Positions 1-11,935 are shown, counted from the stretch's first letter. The stretch is DNA of 64,000 nt from Antilocapra americana (GCA_007570785.1 ML664183.1:19869047-19933046), one strand, 5' to 3'. The notes: generated from the sequence alone by a model not told the origin. Numbers and translations: made by a program.

Positions 1-132
1 TTGGAGTTAGAAAGATTGAATCAAAGACCTTTCACTTACATTCCTAACAGATTATGATTTTTGTTATTAATAATGTGCTAATTAGATGATATTGAGGAAA
101 ATATCAATTGTATACTAGTATGGAAATATCTT

Positions 133-341
133 GGGCTTGCATGGTGGTTCAGCAGTAAAGAATCTGTCTGTTGATGCAGGAGACATGGGTTTGATCTCTG
201 AGTCAGGAAGATCCCCTAGAGAAGGAAATGGCTACCCACTCTAGTACTGTTGCCTGAGAAATCCCACGGACAGAGGATCATGGTGGGCTGCAGTCTGTGG
301 GGTCACAAAGAATCAGACATGGCTTAGTGACTAAATAACAA
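133..341 (+). mobile_element. Bov-tA SINE
   Basis: The tRNA-Glu-derived head (GGGCTTGCATGGTGGTTCAG, a B-box-like GGGTTTGATCTC) is joined to a Bov-A tail ending near AATCAGACATGGCTTAGTGAC. It is flanked by an 11-bp duplication, GGAAATATCTT at 122-132 and GGAAACATCTT at 342-352, with one mismatch. That marks a complete target-primed insertion. Confidence 0.93.
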
Positions 342-352
342 GGAAACATCTT

Positions 353-1040
353 AGCAGCAGTAAACGTAGCGTGGCTCAGCTGAAGAGCATTGAAGTAGAA
401 GCAAGGTATCTGAACTTTTAAAAATTACTATGCATTTTTGTAAGTGTTAAAGGTTATTAGTTCAGTGATGCACCTGAAAACAAATCTTAAGATTTATGCT
501 AATAATAGGTATGATATGCAACACTGAAAGTAAATGAAATGAATAAACAGCAAATCCTATGCTATGGAAAAAGTGATGTCTTAAGGTAAGAGCCATTAGG
601 GACTTTTCCTTTATCTTTCAAGTGAATTTCTTGAAATCCTATCATTGAGGCAGTGTATAAGAGAGAAATTTTAAGAGAATGTAATATAAGGAAGAACCCA
701 GGTCTCACTTATAAAGATTGGGAAGGTCATTCATCCATAAAAATGCTTCAGATTTGACACTTTTTTCAAATATTTTTTATTTTATAAATTTTGCAAAATT
801 TTATATTTATTCATCTCTGTTTAAAGTTTTATTTTAAAATTTTGCTCAATATTAAATTGATTGCCTTAATTTTCTGTTGCTATTGTAATAAATCGCCAAA
901 AGTTCAGCAGCTTAAAATAGCATAGGTCTATCACCTTATAGATCTGTTGATCAGAAGTCTATGTACATCATGGCTTGGCTAGATTAAAGCTCTGTTTGGA
1001 GTCTCACAGGCCTGGAATCTCATGGATCACAGCCTTTTCG
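353..1040. other. Gene-free AT-rich interval with an old LTR end
   Basis: No coding signal is seen. The segment at about 868-1030 looks like the reverse complement of the 3' end of the LTR family seen complete at 10376-10862: it has the element's TTTTAAGC-type stretch, inverted. The rest, including the T/A-rich 750-850 tract, is unassigned. Confidence 0.5.
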
Positions 1041-2300
1041 TGTCAAAGGAGCTTGTGTAAATCGATGAAGCTATGAGCTATGCTGTGCAGGGCCACCTAA
1101 GACAGAAGGGTCATAGTGAAGAGTTCTGACAAAATGTGGTCCACTGGAGGAGGAAATGGCAAACTACTCCAATATTCTAGTCACAAGGACACTATGAATA
1201 TTATGAAAAGGCAAAAAGATATGACCCCAAAAGAGAAGGTTGGAAGGTGTCCAATACACTACAGAGGAAGAGTCGAGGGCAATTACTAATAGCTCCAGAA
1301 AAAATGGAGTGGCTGGGCCAAAGCAGAAATGGCACTCCATTGTTGATGTGTCTGGTGGTGAAAATAAAATCTGATATTGTAAAGAACAATATTACATAGG
1401 AACCTGTAATTTTACGTCCATGAATCAAGATAAATTGGACTTGGTCAACCAGATGACAGCAAGAGTGAACATCGACATCTTACATCTTAAGAATCAGTGA
1501 ACTAAAATGGATGGGAATGGGTGAATTTAATTCAAATGACCATTATATGTACTATTATGGGCAAGAATCCCTTAGAAGAAATGAAGTAGCCCTTGTAATC
1601 AGAAAAAGAATCTGAAATTCAGTACTTGGAGTAAAACAACCTCATATATGCAGATGATAACTAACATCATGAGATCCAGTCCCTTCACTTCATGGCAGAG
1701 AGAAGGGGAAAAACTGGAAACCAGGACAGATTTTCTTTTCTTTGGCTCCAAAATCACTGAGGATGGTGACTGAAGCCATGAAATTAAAAGATGTTGCTCC
1801 TTGGGAGAAAAATTATGACAAGAAATATGACATAGCATATTATAAAGTAGAGACGTTACTTTGTTGCATAGTCACATTTATGGTTTTTCCAGTAGTTATG
1901 CATGAATGTGAGAGTTGGACCATTAAGAAGACTGAAGGCCAAAGAACTGATTCCTATGAACTGTGGTTTGGAAGACTCTTGAGAGTCCCTGGGACTGCAA
2001 GGAGATCAAGCCAGTCAATTCTAAAGGAAACCAACCCTGAATATTCATGGAAGAACTAATGTTGAAGCTCAATACTTTGGCCACCTTATGCAAAGAACCT
2101 CCTCTTTGGAAAAGACCCTGATGCTAGGAAAGATTGAAGGCAAAAAGAGCAAGGAGGGGCACAGAGATTAAGATGGTTATATAGCATCACCAACTCACTG
2201 GACATGAATTTGAGCAAAATTAGGAGATAGTGATGAACAGGGAAGCCTGGCATGCTGTGGTCCATGGGGTTGCAGAGTCAGACACGATTTTGGCCTGAAT
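1040..2300 (+). mobile_element. BovB (RTE) LINE with internal deletions
   Basis: The sequence follows BovB from its 5' non-coding part (about 1040-1400) into the start of the endonuclease region (to about 1635). It then jumps to the YADD neighbourhood (about 1637-1660) and jumps again to the C-terminal region and 3' end (about 1665-2300). The RT core and most of the endonuclease are missing. The frame at 1742-2059 keeps the C-terminal block with VFPVVMHECESWT and LRRLLRVP-like motifs, with many changes. The coding potential is dead. Confidence 0.88.
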
Positions 2301-2462
2301 GGCCATTTTCCTCTCTGTGTCTATAGTAGTTTCTCCATCAGCCACATTATAAAACTTTTACATCTTATGCTACTGTGTGACTCTCATAGTACATAAAATA
2401 TGACACTTGTTATAGTAATTGATTCTTGAAAATTAAAAAAAAAAACATTTTATTGGAAATAT

Positions 2463-2624
2463 TGCAGGAGACCAACATTTGATTCCTGGGTCGAGAAGAC
2501 CCCCTGGGGAAGGTAATCTTCAGTATTTTTGTCTGAAGAATTCAATAGACAGAGGAACCTGTTGGCTCTGAAGTCCATGGGGTTGCAAAGAGTCAGATAC
2601 GACTGAATGACTAACACACACACA
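2463..2624 (+). mobile_element. 5'-truncated Bov-tA SINE
   Basis: It begins inside the tRNA-like head (GCAGGAGACC) and runs through the Bov-A tail (CCATGGGGTTGCAAAGAGTC) into a short ACACACAC tail. Divergence is high, so it is an old copy. No clear TSD was found. Confidence 0.85.
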
Positions 2625-4325
2625 AGGCCAGATGAAAGGTCAGATGAAAGTCAGAGGTTTTTTCTATATAATTTTTTCAATAAGACTTGCTTCTACCTAA
2701 AATTATTTTTATTACAATTTTAATGTTCCCACATTCAAGTAAAATGAAAATGATATAAGGAATTATGCTAAATGGTTAAAAATAACATTAGTCATTGCTT
2801 TCCTGTGTGTGATTCAGTGGGTAATTTAAATGATAATCTAGTGACAATCTCTTGGGAAAATTGAATATCTGCAATGATACTCAAAATTAGAAAAAAGAAA
2901 TAATGCATCTCACCCATAAATATTCAAGTATGTTGCAGTCAATCCCACATTCACCACTGTGGGTATAAAACCTCTGCCAGGCACTCTGTCTAGGAATGCT
3001 GTAGCAGTGAAATAAATAACTTCCAAAGCCTGCTGTACCCATCTTCATGCCAGAAGTAATTCTGCAGTCAACCCACATACATTTCCAAGGGCATTTACAA
3101 GGGAACAAGATTATCTAGAATCCCGGAGCAAGCTCATCTCATAAGCTACTAGATAAAAAACCTTGAAAATTACTAACATTAAAGTGAGCTATTCTCCCTA
3201 GATTCAAATTCAAGGATACTAAGCTCTTTTGAACTTATCAGTGTCTATTTATGAGATCAGTGAATTTTGCTTTCAGTGTAACCTCTTTTATGCAAATTAA
3301 GCTGGTGTGATTCTTTTTTAAAAAATGTTCTTTTCAGAAGCCTTAAAACTGACCCATCAGGGATCCACCATACTGGGATGGGCAAAGATGCTGCCAGTTG
3401 AAAGGGAAGAGGAGTGTTCCTTTCTTGATTCACGAGTCCACCTCTCTCATTAAAGCCTCTGAGGATTAGGTCGTATTTTACTTACAACTATTATTCCTAG
3501 TGTTTTTGTGTAATGAGCCTGACAAAACACTGTTGCAGTTCCACAATAGCCCTGCTAAGGTCTATTTGCGCTGACCAGTAAGGAGAATCTTCCTGAGGAT
3601 ATTTTAAAACAGAATCCTTTTCCAAGTAAATGGTAGAAACCATGTTAACTGGAGATTTACTCAATTATAATGCTTGCTCTGAAAAGTCAGATGGAAGTCA
3701 AACTTTATTTTAAATTCACAAGGATACTGTCTTTGTAAAGAGACTTTGGGCTAATGCTTTGGATCATAAGCATTTTATTAAAGGGCTTTTCAGAAAGGAA
3801 ATCCTGCCTGAAATGAATTTCGAAGAATCCCATGTCAATTACACCATATGTGTCAACTGCACACATATAGTCTTAATATTCATTTTTTGGCATAAAATGT
3901 AACCTTATTTCTTCTCCTTCCCTTGAACCCCATACCTCTCACCAAAAAGATACTTCAAAAAAATCTCTGCATTTCCACAAGTTGCTATTACAACTTTTGG
4001 GGGAAAATTGCTGAAATAGTTTAATAATAGTATTATTTTTTAGGAGATGTTTTGAGCCTATGAAATAAATTATATTAAGAGAGCTCAATCATACTTGTCA
4101 GGAAATTTTCCCTGGACCAAGAGAGACAGTATCAATGAATGTTTATCCAAATTTTTAATGCCTTTAAGGCTAAGATGGAGAAAAACAATTGTTTTTGCAA
4201 TTTGCACCAATGATCATGTATTTTTAGTTAAAAAAATTCTAATTTTCAATTTTAGTTACTTTTCCAGGTGATACTGAAACATTTAAGAATAACAATTCAG
4301 CAAATTGCTTGTAAGAGAAATAATT
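2625..4325. other. Gene-free interval
   Basis: No reading frame, splice-flanked exon or repeat family was recognised. The sequence is AT-rich with short homopolymers only. Confidence 0.6.
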
Positions 4326-4540
4326 GAGGCATGGTGGTGCTTGTGGTAAAGAACTAGCCTGCAAATGCAGGGGACAAGAGATGTGGCTTCATTCCCTGGG
4401 TTGGGAAGATCCCCTGGAGGAGGACATGGCCACCCTCTTCAGTATTCTTGCCTGGAGAATCCCATGGCAGAGGAGCCTGGTGGGCTACAGTCCACAGGGC
4501 TGCAAAGAGTCAGACATGACTGAGGCAACTTAGCATACAG
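4326..4540 (+). mobile_element. Bov-tA SINE
   Basis: The head (GAGGCATGGTGGTGCTTGTGG) carries a diverged anticodon arm. The tail contains CCTGGAGAATCCCATGG and CAAAGAGTCAGACATGACTG. The short frame through it is not a gene. Confidence 0.92.
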
Positions 4541-5093
4541 TAAAATGAGGTTAACATATTAACCATAAAATTTTTTTACAAAATTATATAATCTACAATT
4601 TTTAAGTAAATGCATAGAACTAAAATGTAAATGTTACATTGAGTTCACCTGCTTGACCATAATGATCATTATTTATAGGTAGTATTCTATAGTATATAGT
4701 ATGAGCACTCTGAATGTAGTTCTTTATGTACTCTGTACACATCTGTTTTCAGATGTATATTTTACGGATATTTTGTCCCATTCTGTGTATTGTCTTTTAG
4801 TTTCTTTATGGTATCCTTTGAAGCACAAAAGTTTCAATTTTGATGAAGTCATCTATTTTTTTTTTTTGTCTATTTTTTCTTCTGTATTTTGTGCTTTTGA
4901 TGTTTTCTATTTAAGAAACCAATGCCTATTCCAAGGTCCTGAAGGTTTACATTTAATGTTTCTTCTAAAAGTTTTATTGTTTTAGCTTTTACATTTAGGT
5001 CCTTGATCCATTTTGAATTATGTATGATTTGAGGTTGGGTTCCAGATTCATTCTTTTGCTTGTGGATACTAAGCTGTCACAGCACCATTTTTT

Positions 5094-5713
5094 TTTAATG
5101 CTTAAATTTTTTTTTTAAATTTTCTTTACTTTATTGTGTTGGTTTTGCCATACATTGACATGAATCCTCCATGGGTATACATATGCTCCCCCTCCAGAAC
5201 CCCCCTCCCTCCTCCCTCCTGATTCCCTCCCCCTGGGTCATCCTGGTGCACCAGCCCCAAGCATCAAACCTAGGCTGGCGATTGATTTCACATATGATAA
5301 TTAACACGTTTCAATGCCATTCTCCCATATCATCCCACCCTTGCCCTCTTCCACAGAGTCCACGAGACTGTTCTATACATCTGTGTTTCTTTTGCTGTCT
5401 CTCATGCAGGGTTCTCGTTACCATCTTTCTAAATTCCATATATATGTGTTAGTATACTGTATTGTTGTTTTTCCTTCTGGCTTACTTCACTCTGGATAAT
5501 AGGCTCCAGTTCCGTCCACCTGAGTAGAACTGAGTCAAATGAATTTTTTTTTAATGCTGAGTAATATTCCATTGTGTATATGCACCACAGCTTTCTTATC
5601 CATTCGTCAGTTGATGGGCATCTAGGTTGCTTCCATGTCCTGGCTATTGTAAACAATGCAGCGATGAACATTGGGGTACACGTGGCTCTTTCAATTCTGG
5701 TTTCCTCGGTGTG
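5094..5713 (-). mobile_element. Young ruminant L1 3' end, nested in old L1
   Basis: The poly(T) side lies at the left, so the poly(A) tail is on the minus strand. The minus strand carries the ORF2 C-terminus (5429-5671, ending in the THIYGI stretch) and the 3' UTR. The insert is flanked by a perfect 13-bp TSD, AGCACCATTTTTT, at 5081-5093 and 5714-5726. It is 5' truncated to about 620 bp, and its tail is interrupted by a few non-A bases. Confidence 0.95.
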
Positions 5714-5828
5714 AGCACCATTTTTTCAAGACATTTTTTTTCCCCTATTGAATGTCTTGTTGAAAAACAAGATTTAACATTTTTTAATATCAATTGGCCA
5801 TTAATGTGAGGGTTAACTTCTGAACTCT

Positions 5829-6118
5829 TTTTATTTCAGAATTTTATTTGTATAGTTTTGGCTGCTCTGGGCCTTTGTTGCTGCATGCAGACTTTCTCTT
5901 TAGTTGTGGTGTGCAGGCTTCTCATTGCAGAGGCTTCTCCTATTGCAGAGCACTAGCTCTTGGGCATGTGGGCTTTAGTAGTAGGCTTGTGGGTTGAGTA
6001 GCTGTGGTGTTCAGGCTTAGTTGCCCCATGGAATGTGGAATTTTCCCAGACCAGGTATTGAACTCACATTTCCTGAATAAGCAGATTCTTAACCATTAGA
6101 CCACCAGGGCTGACCTGG
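5829..6118 (-). mobile_element. CHR-type (tRNA-Glu) SINE
   Basis: On the minus strand the element starts with a tRNA-like head (complement of ACCATTAGACCACCAGGGC) and runs through the CHR body. This body differs from Bov-tA. A likely 9-bp TSD, CTGAA(C/T)TCT, lies at 5820-5828 and 6119-6127, inside the old L1. Confidence 0.82.
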
Positions 6119-7969
6119 CTGAATTCTATTCCATTGGTCTATATATTTTTCTTTATGCTTGTCCCACACTGTCTTGGGTACTGTAGTTTGATAGTAAATT
6201 TTGAAACTGAGAAAAGTGTGTCTTCCAATTGTGTACCTTTATTCAGGACAATTTGGCTCTTCAGCATCACTTGCATTTCCCTATTAATTTTATGATCAGC
6301 TTGTCAATTTCTGCAAAAAACAAAAGGCAGTTTCAAACTGTGATTTTCACAGGAATTACATTTAATCTATAGACCAGTTGGGAGAATATCGCCATCTTAG
6401 ATCTTTCTTTTTTTTAAATTAATTAATTTAATTATTTTTCATTTACATTATCATGTTTGTTCAGTTATTCTTTATGTTCTCACAATGATATTTTAAAGTA
6501 CATAAGTTTTCTTTTTTTAAAGTCATTCTTAAATATTTTGCTATTCTTGATGCTATGGTAAATAGAATTATCTTCTCAATTTCAGTTTTGTATTGTTCAT
6601 TGATAGTATGGAAATATAAATTATTTTGTATCTTGGCTTTGACTTTATGGACCTTGTTATTGGTTCTAGTAGTTGCTTATGCATTCCTAGGGATTTTCTG
6701 TGTACAGGGTCATGTCACCTGTGAATAGAGATAATTTACTTCCTAATTTCCAATCAAAATGCCTTTTCCTTCTTTTTCTTTCCTTTTTTGGCCTAATTGC
6801 CCTGAAAATAACCACCCATGCAGTGTTGCATAACAATGCAAAAAATGAGCATTCCCTTGTCTCTGACCATGGGGGAAATCTGTCTCAATATTAAGTATTA
6901 TATCTATGGAATTTTCATAGATGCTTTTCCCTTAAGTTGATGCTGTTCTCTTCTATTACTTGTTGACTGTTTTTATCATAAAGAGCTTTGGATTTTTGTC
7001 AGGTTTTTTTTTGTACATAAAGAAATGATCATTCATGCTTTTTGTCCTTTATTCTATTGATCTATTATAGTAGTGGATTTTTGTATCATTAATCTACCTT
7101 ATGTATAATATTTTTAGTTTGTTACTAGGTTCTTCATAACCCAGATAATTATGATCGTGTGATCACTCACCTAGACCCAGACATCCTGAAATGTATAGTC
7201 AAATGGGCCTTAGGAAGCATCACTATGAACGAAGCTAGTGGAGGTGATGGAATTCAACTTGAGCTATTTCAAATCCTAAAAGATGACGCTGTGAAACTGC
7301 TGCACTCAATATGTTAGAAAATTTGTAAAATTCAGCAGTGGCCACAGGACTGGAAAATGTCGGTTTTCATTCCAATCCCAAAGAAAGGCAACACCAAAGA
7401 ATGCTCAAACTATCACACATTGCATTCATCTCACACGCTAGTAAAGTAATGCTCAAAATTCTCCAGGCAGGGCTTAACAATATGTGAACCATGAACTTCC
7501 AAATGTTTGAGCTGGTTTTAGAAAAGGCAGAGGAACCAGATCAAATCATTAACATCTGCTGGATCACTGAAATAGCAAGAGAGTTACAGAAAACCATCTA
7601 TTTCTGCTTTATTGACTGTGCCAAAGCCTTTGACTGTGTGGATCACAGTAAACTGTGGAAAATTCTGAAAGAGATGAGAGTACCAGACCACCTGACCTGC
7701 CTCCTGAGAAATCTGTATGCAGGTCAGGAAGCAACAGTTACAACTGGACATGGAACAACAGACTGGTTCCAAATAGGAAAAGGAGTATGTCAAGGCTGTA
7801 TATTGTCACCCTGCTAATTTAACTTATATGCAGAGTACATCATGAGAAACGCTGGGCTGAATGAAGCTCAAGATGGAATCAAGATTTCCAAACGAAATAT
7901 CAATAACCTCAGATATGTAGATAACACCACCTTTTTGGCAGAAAGCGAGAAAGAACTGAAGAGACTCTT

Positions 7970-8564
7970 TTTTTTTTTTTTGATGGAACTAGACTGAGAC
8001 TCTATTTTCAATGGTCTATAAATATATTCCTTTCTGACACAGAGGAAACTGTTGGCCTGAACAGAAGTGAGAAGACACTTCATCTCCCCCCCCCCCCCCC
8101 CCCCCCCATGACTGTCTCTGGGCTATTCTACTCAGGGTCTTTTTTTTTTATTGTATTGGTTTTGCAATACAATGACATGAAACCGCCATGGGTTTACATT
8201 CACTCCCCCTCCAGAACACCCCTCCCTCCTCCCTCCCGATTCCCTCCCCCTGGGACATCTCGGTGCACCAGCCCCGAGCATCAACCCTGGGCTGGTGATT
8301 GATTTCACATATGATAATTAACATGTTTCAATGTCATTCTCCCATATCATCCCACCCTTGCCCTCTTCCACAGAGTCCACAAGTCTGTTCTATACATCTG
8401 CGCTCCTTTTGCTGTCTCACATGCAGGGTTCTCGTTACCATCTTTCTAAATTCCATATATATGTGTTAGTATACTGTATTGTTGTTTTTCCTTCTGGCTT
8501 ACTTCACTCTGGATAATAGGCTCCAGTTCCATCCACCTGAGTAGAACTGATTCAAATGAATTTT
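7970..8564 (-). mobile_element. Young L1 3' end with 3' transduction
   Basis: A perfect 14-bp TSD, CTGAAGAGACTCTT, lies at 7956-7969 and 8565-8578. Inside, from the left, are a poly(T), 158 bp of non-L1 sequence (7982-8139), a second T tract (8140-8149), and then the L1 3' UTR with the ORF2 end up to 8564. On the minus strand this is an L1 end, its own poly(A), downstream flank and a second poly(A). That is the standard structure of a read-through 3' transduction. Confidence 0.9.
7982..8139 (-). other. L1-transduced flank with 22-nt poly(C)
   Basis: The segment lies between the two poly(A) tracts of the L1 inside the TSDs. It contains an uninterrupted run of 22 C at 8086-8107, which is G22 on the L1 sense strand. 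It matches no repeat I recognise. It should be a tag of the progenitor L1 locus. Confidence 0.75.
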
Positions 8565-9740
8565 CTGAAGAGACTCTTGATGAAAGTGAAAGAGGAGAGT
8601 AAAAAACTTGGCTTAAAACTCAACATTCAGAAAACTAAAATCATGATATCTGGTCCCATTCCTTCATTGAAAATAGATGGGGAAACAATGGAAACACAGA
8701 GATTTTATTTTGAGGGCTCCAAAATCACTGCAGATGGTGACTGCAGCCATGAAATTAAAAGATGCTTACTCCTTGGAAGGAAAGTGATGACCAACCTAGA
8801 CAGCATATTTAAAAGCAGAGACATTACTTTGCCAACAAAGGTCCATCTAGTCAAGGCTTTGGTTTTTCCAGTGGTCATGTATGGATGTGAGCGTTGAACT
8901 ACAAAGAAAGCTGAGCGCTGAAGAATTGATGCTTTTGAACTGTGGTGTTGGAGAAGACTCTTGAGAGTTCCTTGGACTGTGAGGAGATCCAATCAGTTCA
9001 TCCTAAACGAAGTCAGTCCTTAATATTCATTGGAAGGACTGATGTTGAAGCTGAAACTCCAGTATTTTGGTCACCTGATTTGAAGAATGGACTTATTTGA
9101 AAAACCATGATGCTGGGAAAGATTACAGGCAGGAGAAGAAGGAGACAACGGAGGATGAGATGGTTGAATGGCATCACCGACTCAGTGGACATGAATTTGA
9201 GTAAACTCTGGGAGTTGGTGATGGACAGGGAGGCCTGGCGTGCTGCAGTCCACGGGATCGTATAGAGTCTGACACAACTGAGTGACTGAACTGAAGGTTT
9301 AGTTTGCTAGTATTTTGTTGAAGATTTGTTTTATCTGTGTCCAGAGAGATATAGGCCTATAGTTTTCTACTCATGATATGTCTCTCTGCTTTTGGTATCA
9401 GTGTAACAATAGTCTCAAAGATGGGCCAGGAGGCACCCCCTTCTCCTCTATTTTTTGAAACAATTTAAAGAATTGGTATTAACTCTTTAAATATTTAAGA
9501 GAGTTCATCAATGAAGGCATTTGGGCTTGGGCATTTCTCTGTGGGAAGTTTAAAATTTTTACAGTTCAAGTTCTTTATGATAGTTGTCTTCATATTTTTC
9601 TTTGTTCTTGAGTCAATTATGGTAGTTTGTTTCATTCTGGTAATTTCTCCATTTAATCTAAGTTACCAAATTTGTCACATGCGACTACTAACATTATTGC
9701 CTTATAATTTAATAAAAATTCTGCAAGGTCCATAGTGATA

Positions 9741-10375
9741 TTCTGCCTCCTAAGTACTTCACAACTCTGTAATCCTTTAGATATCTTGCATTCATTTACT
9801 CTAAATGCCTTTGTGTCTTACCCTCTGTTTAGTTTTCCATTTCCCAGTGAGTACCTCTGAGTTACAGATATGATCATGAGGTCAAAATGCATATGACACA
9901 TTGTTGAGTTATTTTTTTTCCAAATTCTGTTTTACTAAATGCATAAAAGGAATTAGAATTTCTTAGATTCTTGACAACTGTTCTGAAAATGTTGAGAAGG
10001 GTAAGAGCCATTTAGGTATACATGTTAACCTTGGGTACAACAGCGTTCTGCTGTGTACATTTTTTTTTTTCCTCAAAAGATGAGAATATTGTTTAATTAC
10101 AGAAGTAAATCATAAGGTATGTTAAATAACCTTGTGTGATAAAAGCTGTATTTTATATTATATAAGTAGTATAGAGAACTAGAGGTTATAACCAAACAGA
10201 TTTGTGAGAAGAACTCACAGTAAGTTTATTATATTTCCAGATTTAACCATCAGGCAAAACTTTCTGCTTCTCATTCTGCTATGGTAGATTTAATTGATGG
10301 TGGTAGAAGTCTCTGTTGTCTGGCATAGGGCCTTATAATCTATGGTTTGAACTGACATATGATTGGTAGGGAAAT
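9741..10375. other. Gene-free interval
   Basis: AT-rich sequence with a short T run near 10060. No gene or repeat is recognised. Confidence 0.55.
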
Positions 10376-10862
10376 GTGGTAGCTGAATAATGCTGCACTC
10401 CTCAAAATTTACAGAACCTAATCCCTGGAACCTGTGAATATTATTTTATATGAAAAAAAAAAAAGGACTTTGGAGATGTTTGCAGATATGTTAAATATCT
10501 TGAGATGGGGAGACTAGTTTGGATACTATCTGGGTGGGCCCAAAATGCAATCACAAGTATCATTGTAAGAAGAAAGTAGAGGAAAATTTGGCACACAGAA
10601 CAGGAAAACACTATCTGACCACAAAGGCAGAAAATGGAGTGATTCTACCAGAAGCCAAGCTTGCCAGCAGCCACCAGTAGCTGGAAAACCAATTGACTGT
10701 TAAAGTATTTGGGAAGAGCACAGCTCTGCTCACACCTTGATTTTGGCCCAGTGATACTGATTTCAAACTTTTGGCCTCCAGAGTCATGAGTAAATAAATC
10801 TCTGCCGTTTTAAGCACCAAATGTGTGGTAATTTGTTACTACAGCCACAGGAAATGAATAAA
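10376..10862 (+). mobile_element. MaLR-type LTR, old
   Basis: The block layout matches mammalian MaLR-like LTRs: GAACCTGTGAATATT near the start, AGATGGGGAGACTAG, TGGGTGGGCCCAAAATG, and the 3' block GGCCTCCAGAGTCATGAG followed by AATAAA and the GTGGTAATTTGTTAC terminus. An A-tract at about 10449-10463 interrupts it. The subfamily cannot be assigned by eye. Other pieces of the same family are suspected at 868-1030 and 57895-58320. Confidence 0.65.
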
Positions 10863-11071
10863 GTAAAACAAATGATTCTGAACAAAGCTCCAAGGTCAGA
10901 TTTGTCTTCAGTACTTTTTCTATCTGTTTTCTCAGTCATTGCATTGCCTTGAGCTTCAATTCCTTTGATTTGGTACCTTGCTGCTCAGTACAATAGGATT
11001 GCATTAGCAGTGATAAAATTGTATCTCTGATGCCTAGCTGCTACAGGTAAAAAGAGGTAAAACTATCAGCC

Positions 11072-11259
11072 TCAAATTCTCTCATTGGTATAGAATCTGC
11101 CTGCAATTTGGGAGACCTGAGTTCAGTCCCTGGATTGGGAAGATACCCTGGAGAAGGGAAAGGCTGCCCACTCCAGTATTCTGGCCTGGAGAATTCCATG
11201 GACTGTTCAGTCCATGGGGTCACAAAGAGTTGGACACAACTGAGTGACTTTCACTTTCC
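11072..11259 (+). mobile_element. Bov-tA SINE
   Basis: The head is eroded, but AGAATCTGCCTGCAATTTGG is clear. The tail ends GACTTTCACTTTC, which marks the subtype with the AGTGACTTTCAC terminus. Confidence 0.88.
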
Positions 11260-11274
11260 TTGCCTCACACATGT

Positions 11275-11935
11275 ATAGACTCCCCTATTACCAATATCAT
11301 TCACCAGAAAGGCAATTTTTTTTAATCAAAATTGCACCTACATTGCTGCATCATAATCGCTTAAATTCCATAGTTTACCCTAGGGTTCCCTCTTGCTACT
11401 GTACATCCTATGAGTTTGTACAAAAGTATAATGATATGTATCTATCATTTTAATACCATACAGAGTAACTTCGCTTCACCCAAATTCCCCTATACTGCGT
11501 TTATTCCTGTCCCCTTCTATTTCACACCTGACGATTACTGATCTTTTTAGTGTCACCATAGTTTTCTCTCCTCCAGGATGTCATATAATTCAAATTATAC
11601 AGTATGTAGTCTTCTCTGATTGCCTTCTTTCATTTATAAATATGAATTTAATGTTCATTCATGCCTGTTTATTACTTGAGAGCTCATTTCTTTTTAGTTG
11701 CTATTTCATTGTCTGGATGTACCACAGTTTATTTATCTGTTTACCTAGTAAAGAAAATCTTGGCTGTATCCAAGTTTTATCAGTTATGAATAAAGATGCT
11801 ATAAACAACCACAAACATGTTTTTGTACAGACATGAATTTCTAACTCATTTGCTGGATCAAGTGTTAAAGATATATTTAATTTGCTAAGAAACTGCCAAA
11901 CTCTCTTCTAAAGTGGTTATGCCATCTTTTGTCTT
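11275..11935 (-). mobile_element. Old L1 LINE fragment
   Basis: On the plus strand the stretches TGTACCACAGTTTATTTATC, ATGAATAAAGATGCTATAAA and AAGAAACTGCCAAACTCTCT are the reverse complement of the old L1 ORF2 end and 3' UTR. The copy is highly diverged and has no usable frame. Confidence 0.7.

Larger units (their letters stand above)
7129..9290 (+). pseudogene. BovB reverse transcriptase, broken
   Basis: The frame at 7491-7817 keeps RT fingers/palm motifs (FIDCAKAFDCVDHSKLW, GVCQGCILSPC). A stop codon follows SPC, and other stops precede it (for example TAG at 7314-7316). The catalytic YADD box reads YVDN at 7914-7925, so the metal-binding aspartate pair is lost. After the L1 insertion the C-terminal region resumes at 8556-8897 with VFPVVMYGCER. 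The product would normally prime and reverse transcribe BovB RNA in the nucleus; this copy cannot. Confidence 0.9.
7122..9297 (+). mobile_element. BovB (RTE) LINE, 5' truncated, nested in old L1
   Basis: BovB sequence starts at about 7129 within the RT-upstream region and ends with the terminal GACTGAACTGAA at about 9296. The old L1 resumes on both sides. A duplicated TTTAGTTTG at 7113-7121 and 9298-9306 is the likely TSD. The element was later split at 7970-8564 by a young L1. Consensus-like features include the catalytic block around FIDCAKAFDCVDHSKL at about 7610-7655. Confidence 0.93.
4700..9740 (-). mobile_element. Old L1 LINE (ORF2 3' half), interrupted
   Basis: Reading the minus strand gives a highly diverged L1 ORF2, continued across several insertions. 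Recognisable pieces are 4700-5093, 5714-5828, 6119-7121 and 9298-9740. Collinearity is maintained across each insertion, which shows that one old element was split by later ones. No long frame survives. It resembles mammalian-wide L1M-type copies more than the young ruminant L1 copies elsewhere in the window. Confidence 0.85.

Noticed and set aside
8086..8107. Poly(C) as an assembly artefact
   Set aside because: It sits inside a TSD-bounded insert with a consistent structure. The run length may still be inexact.
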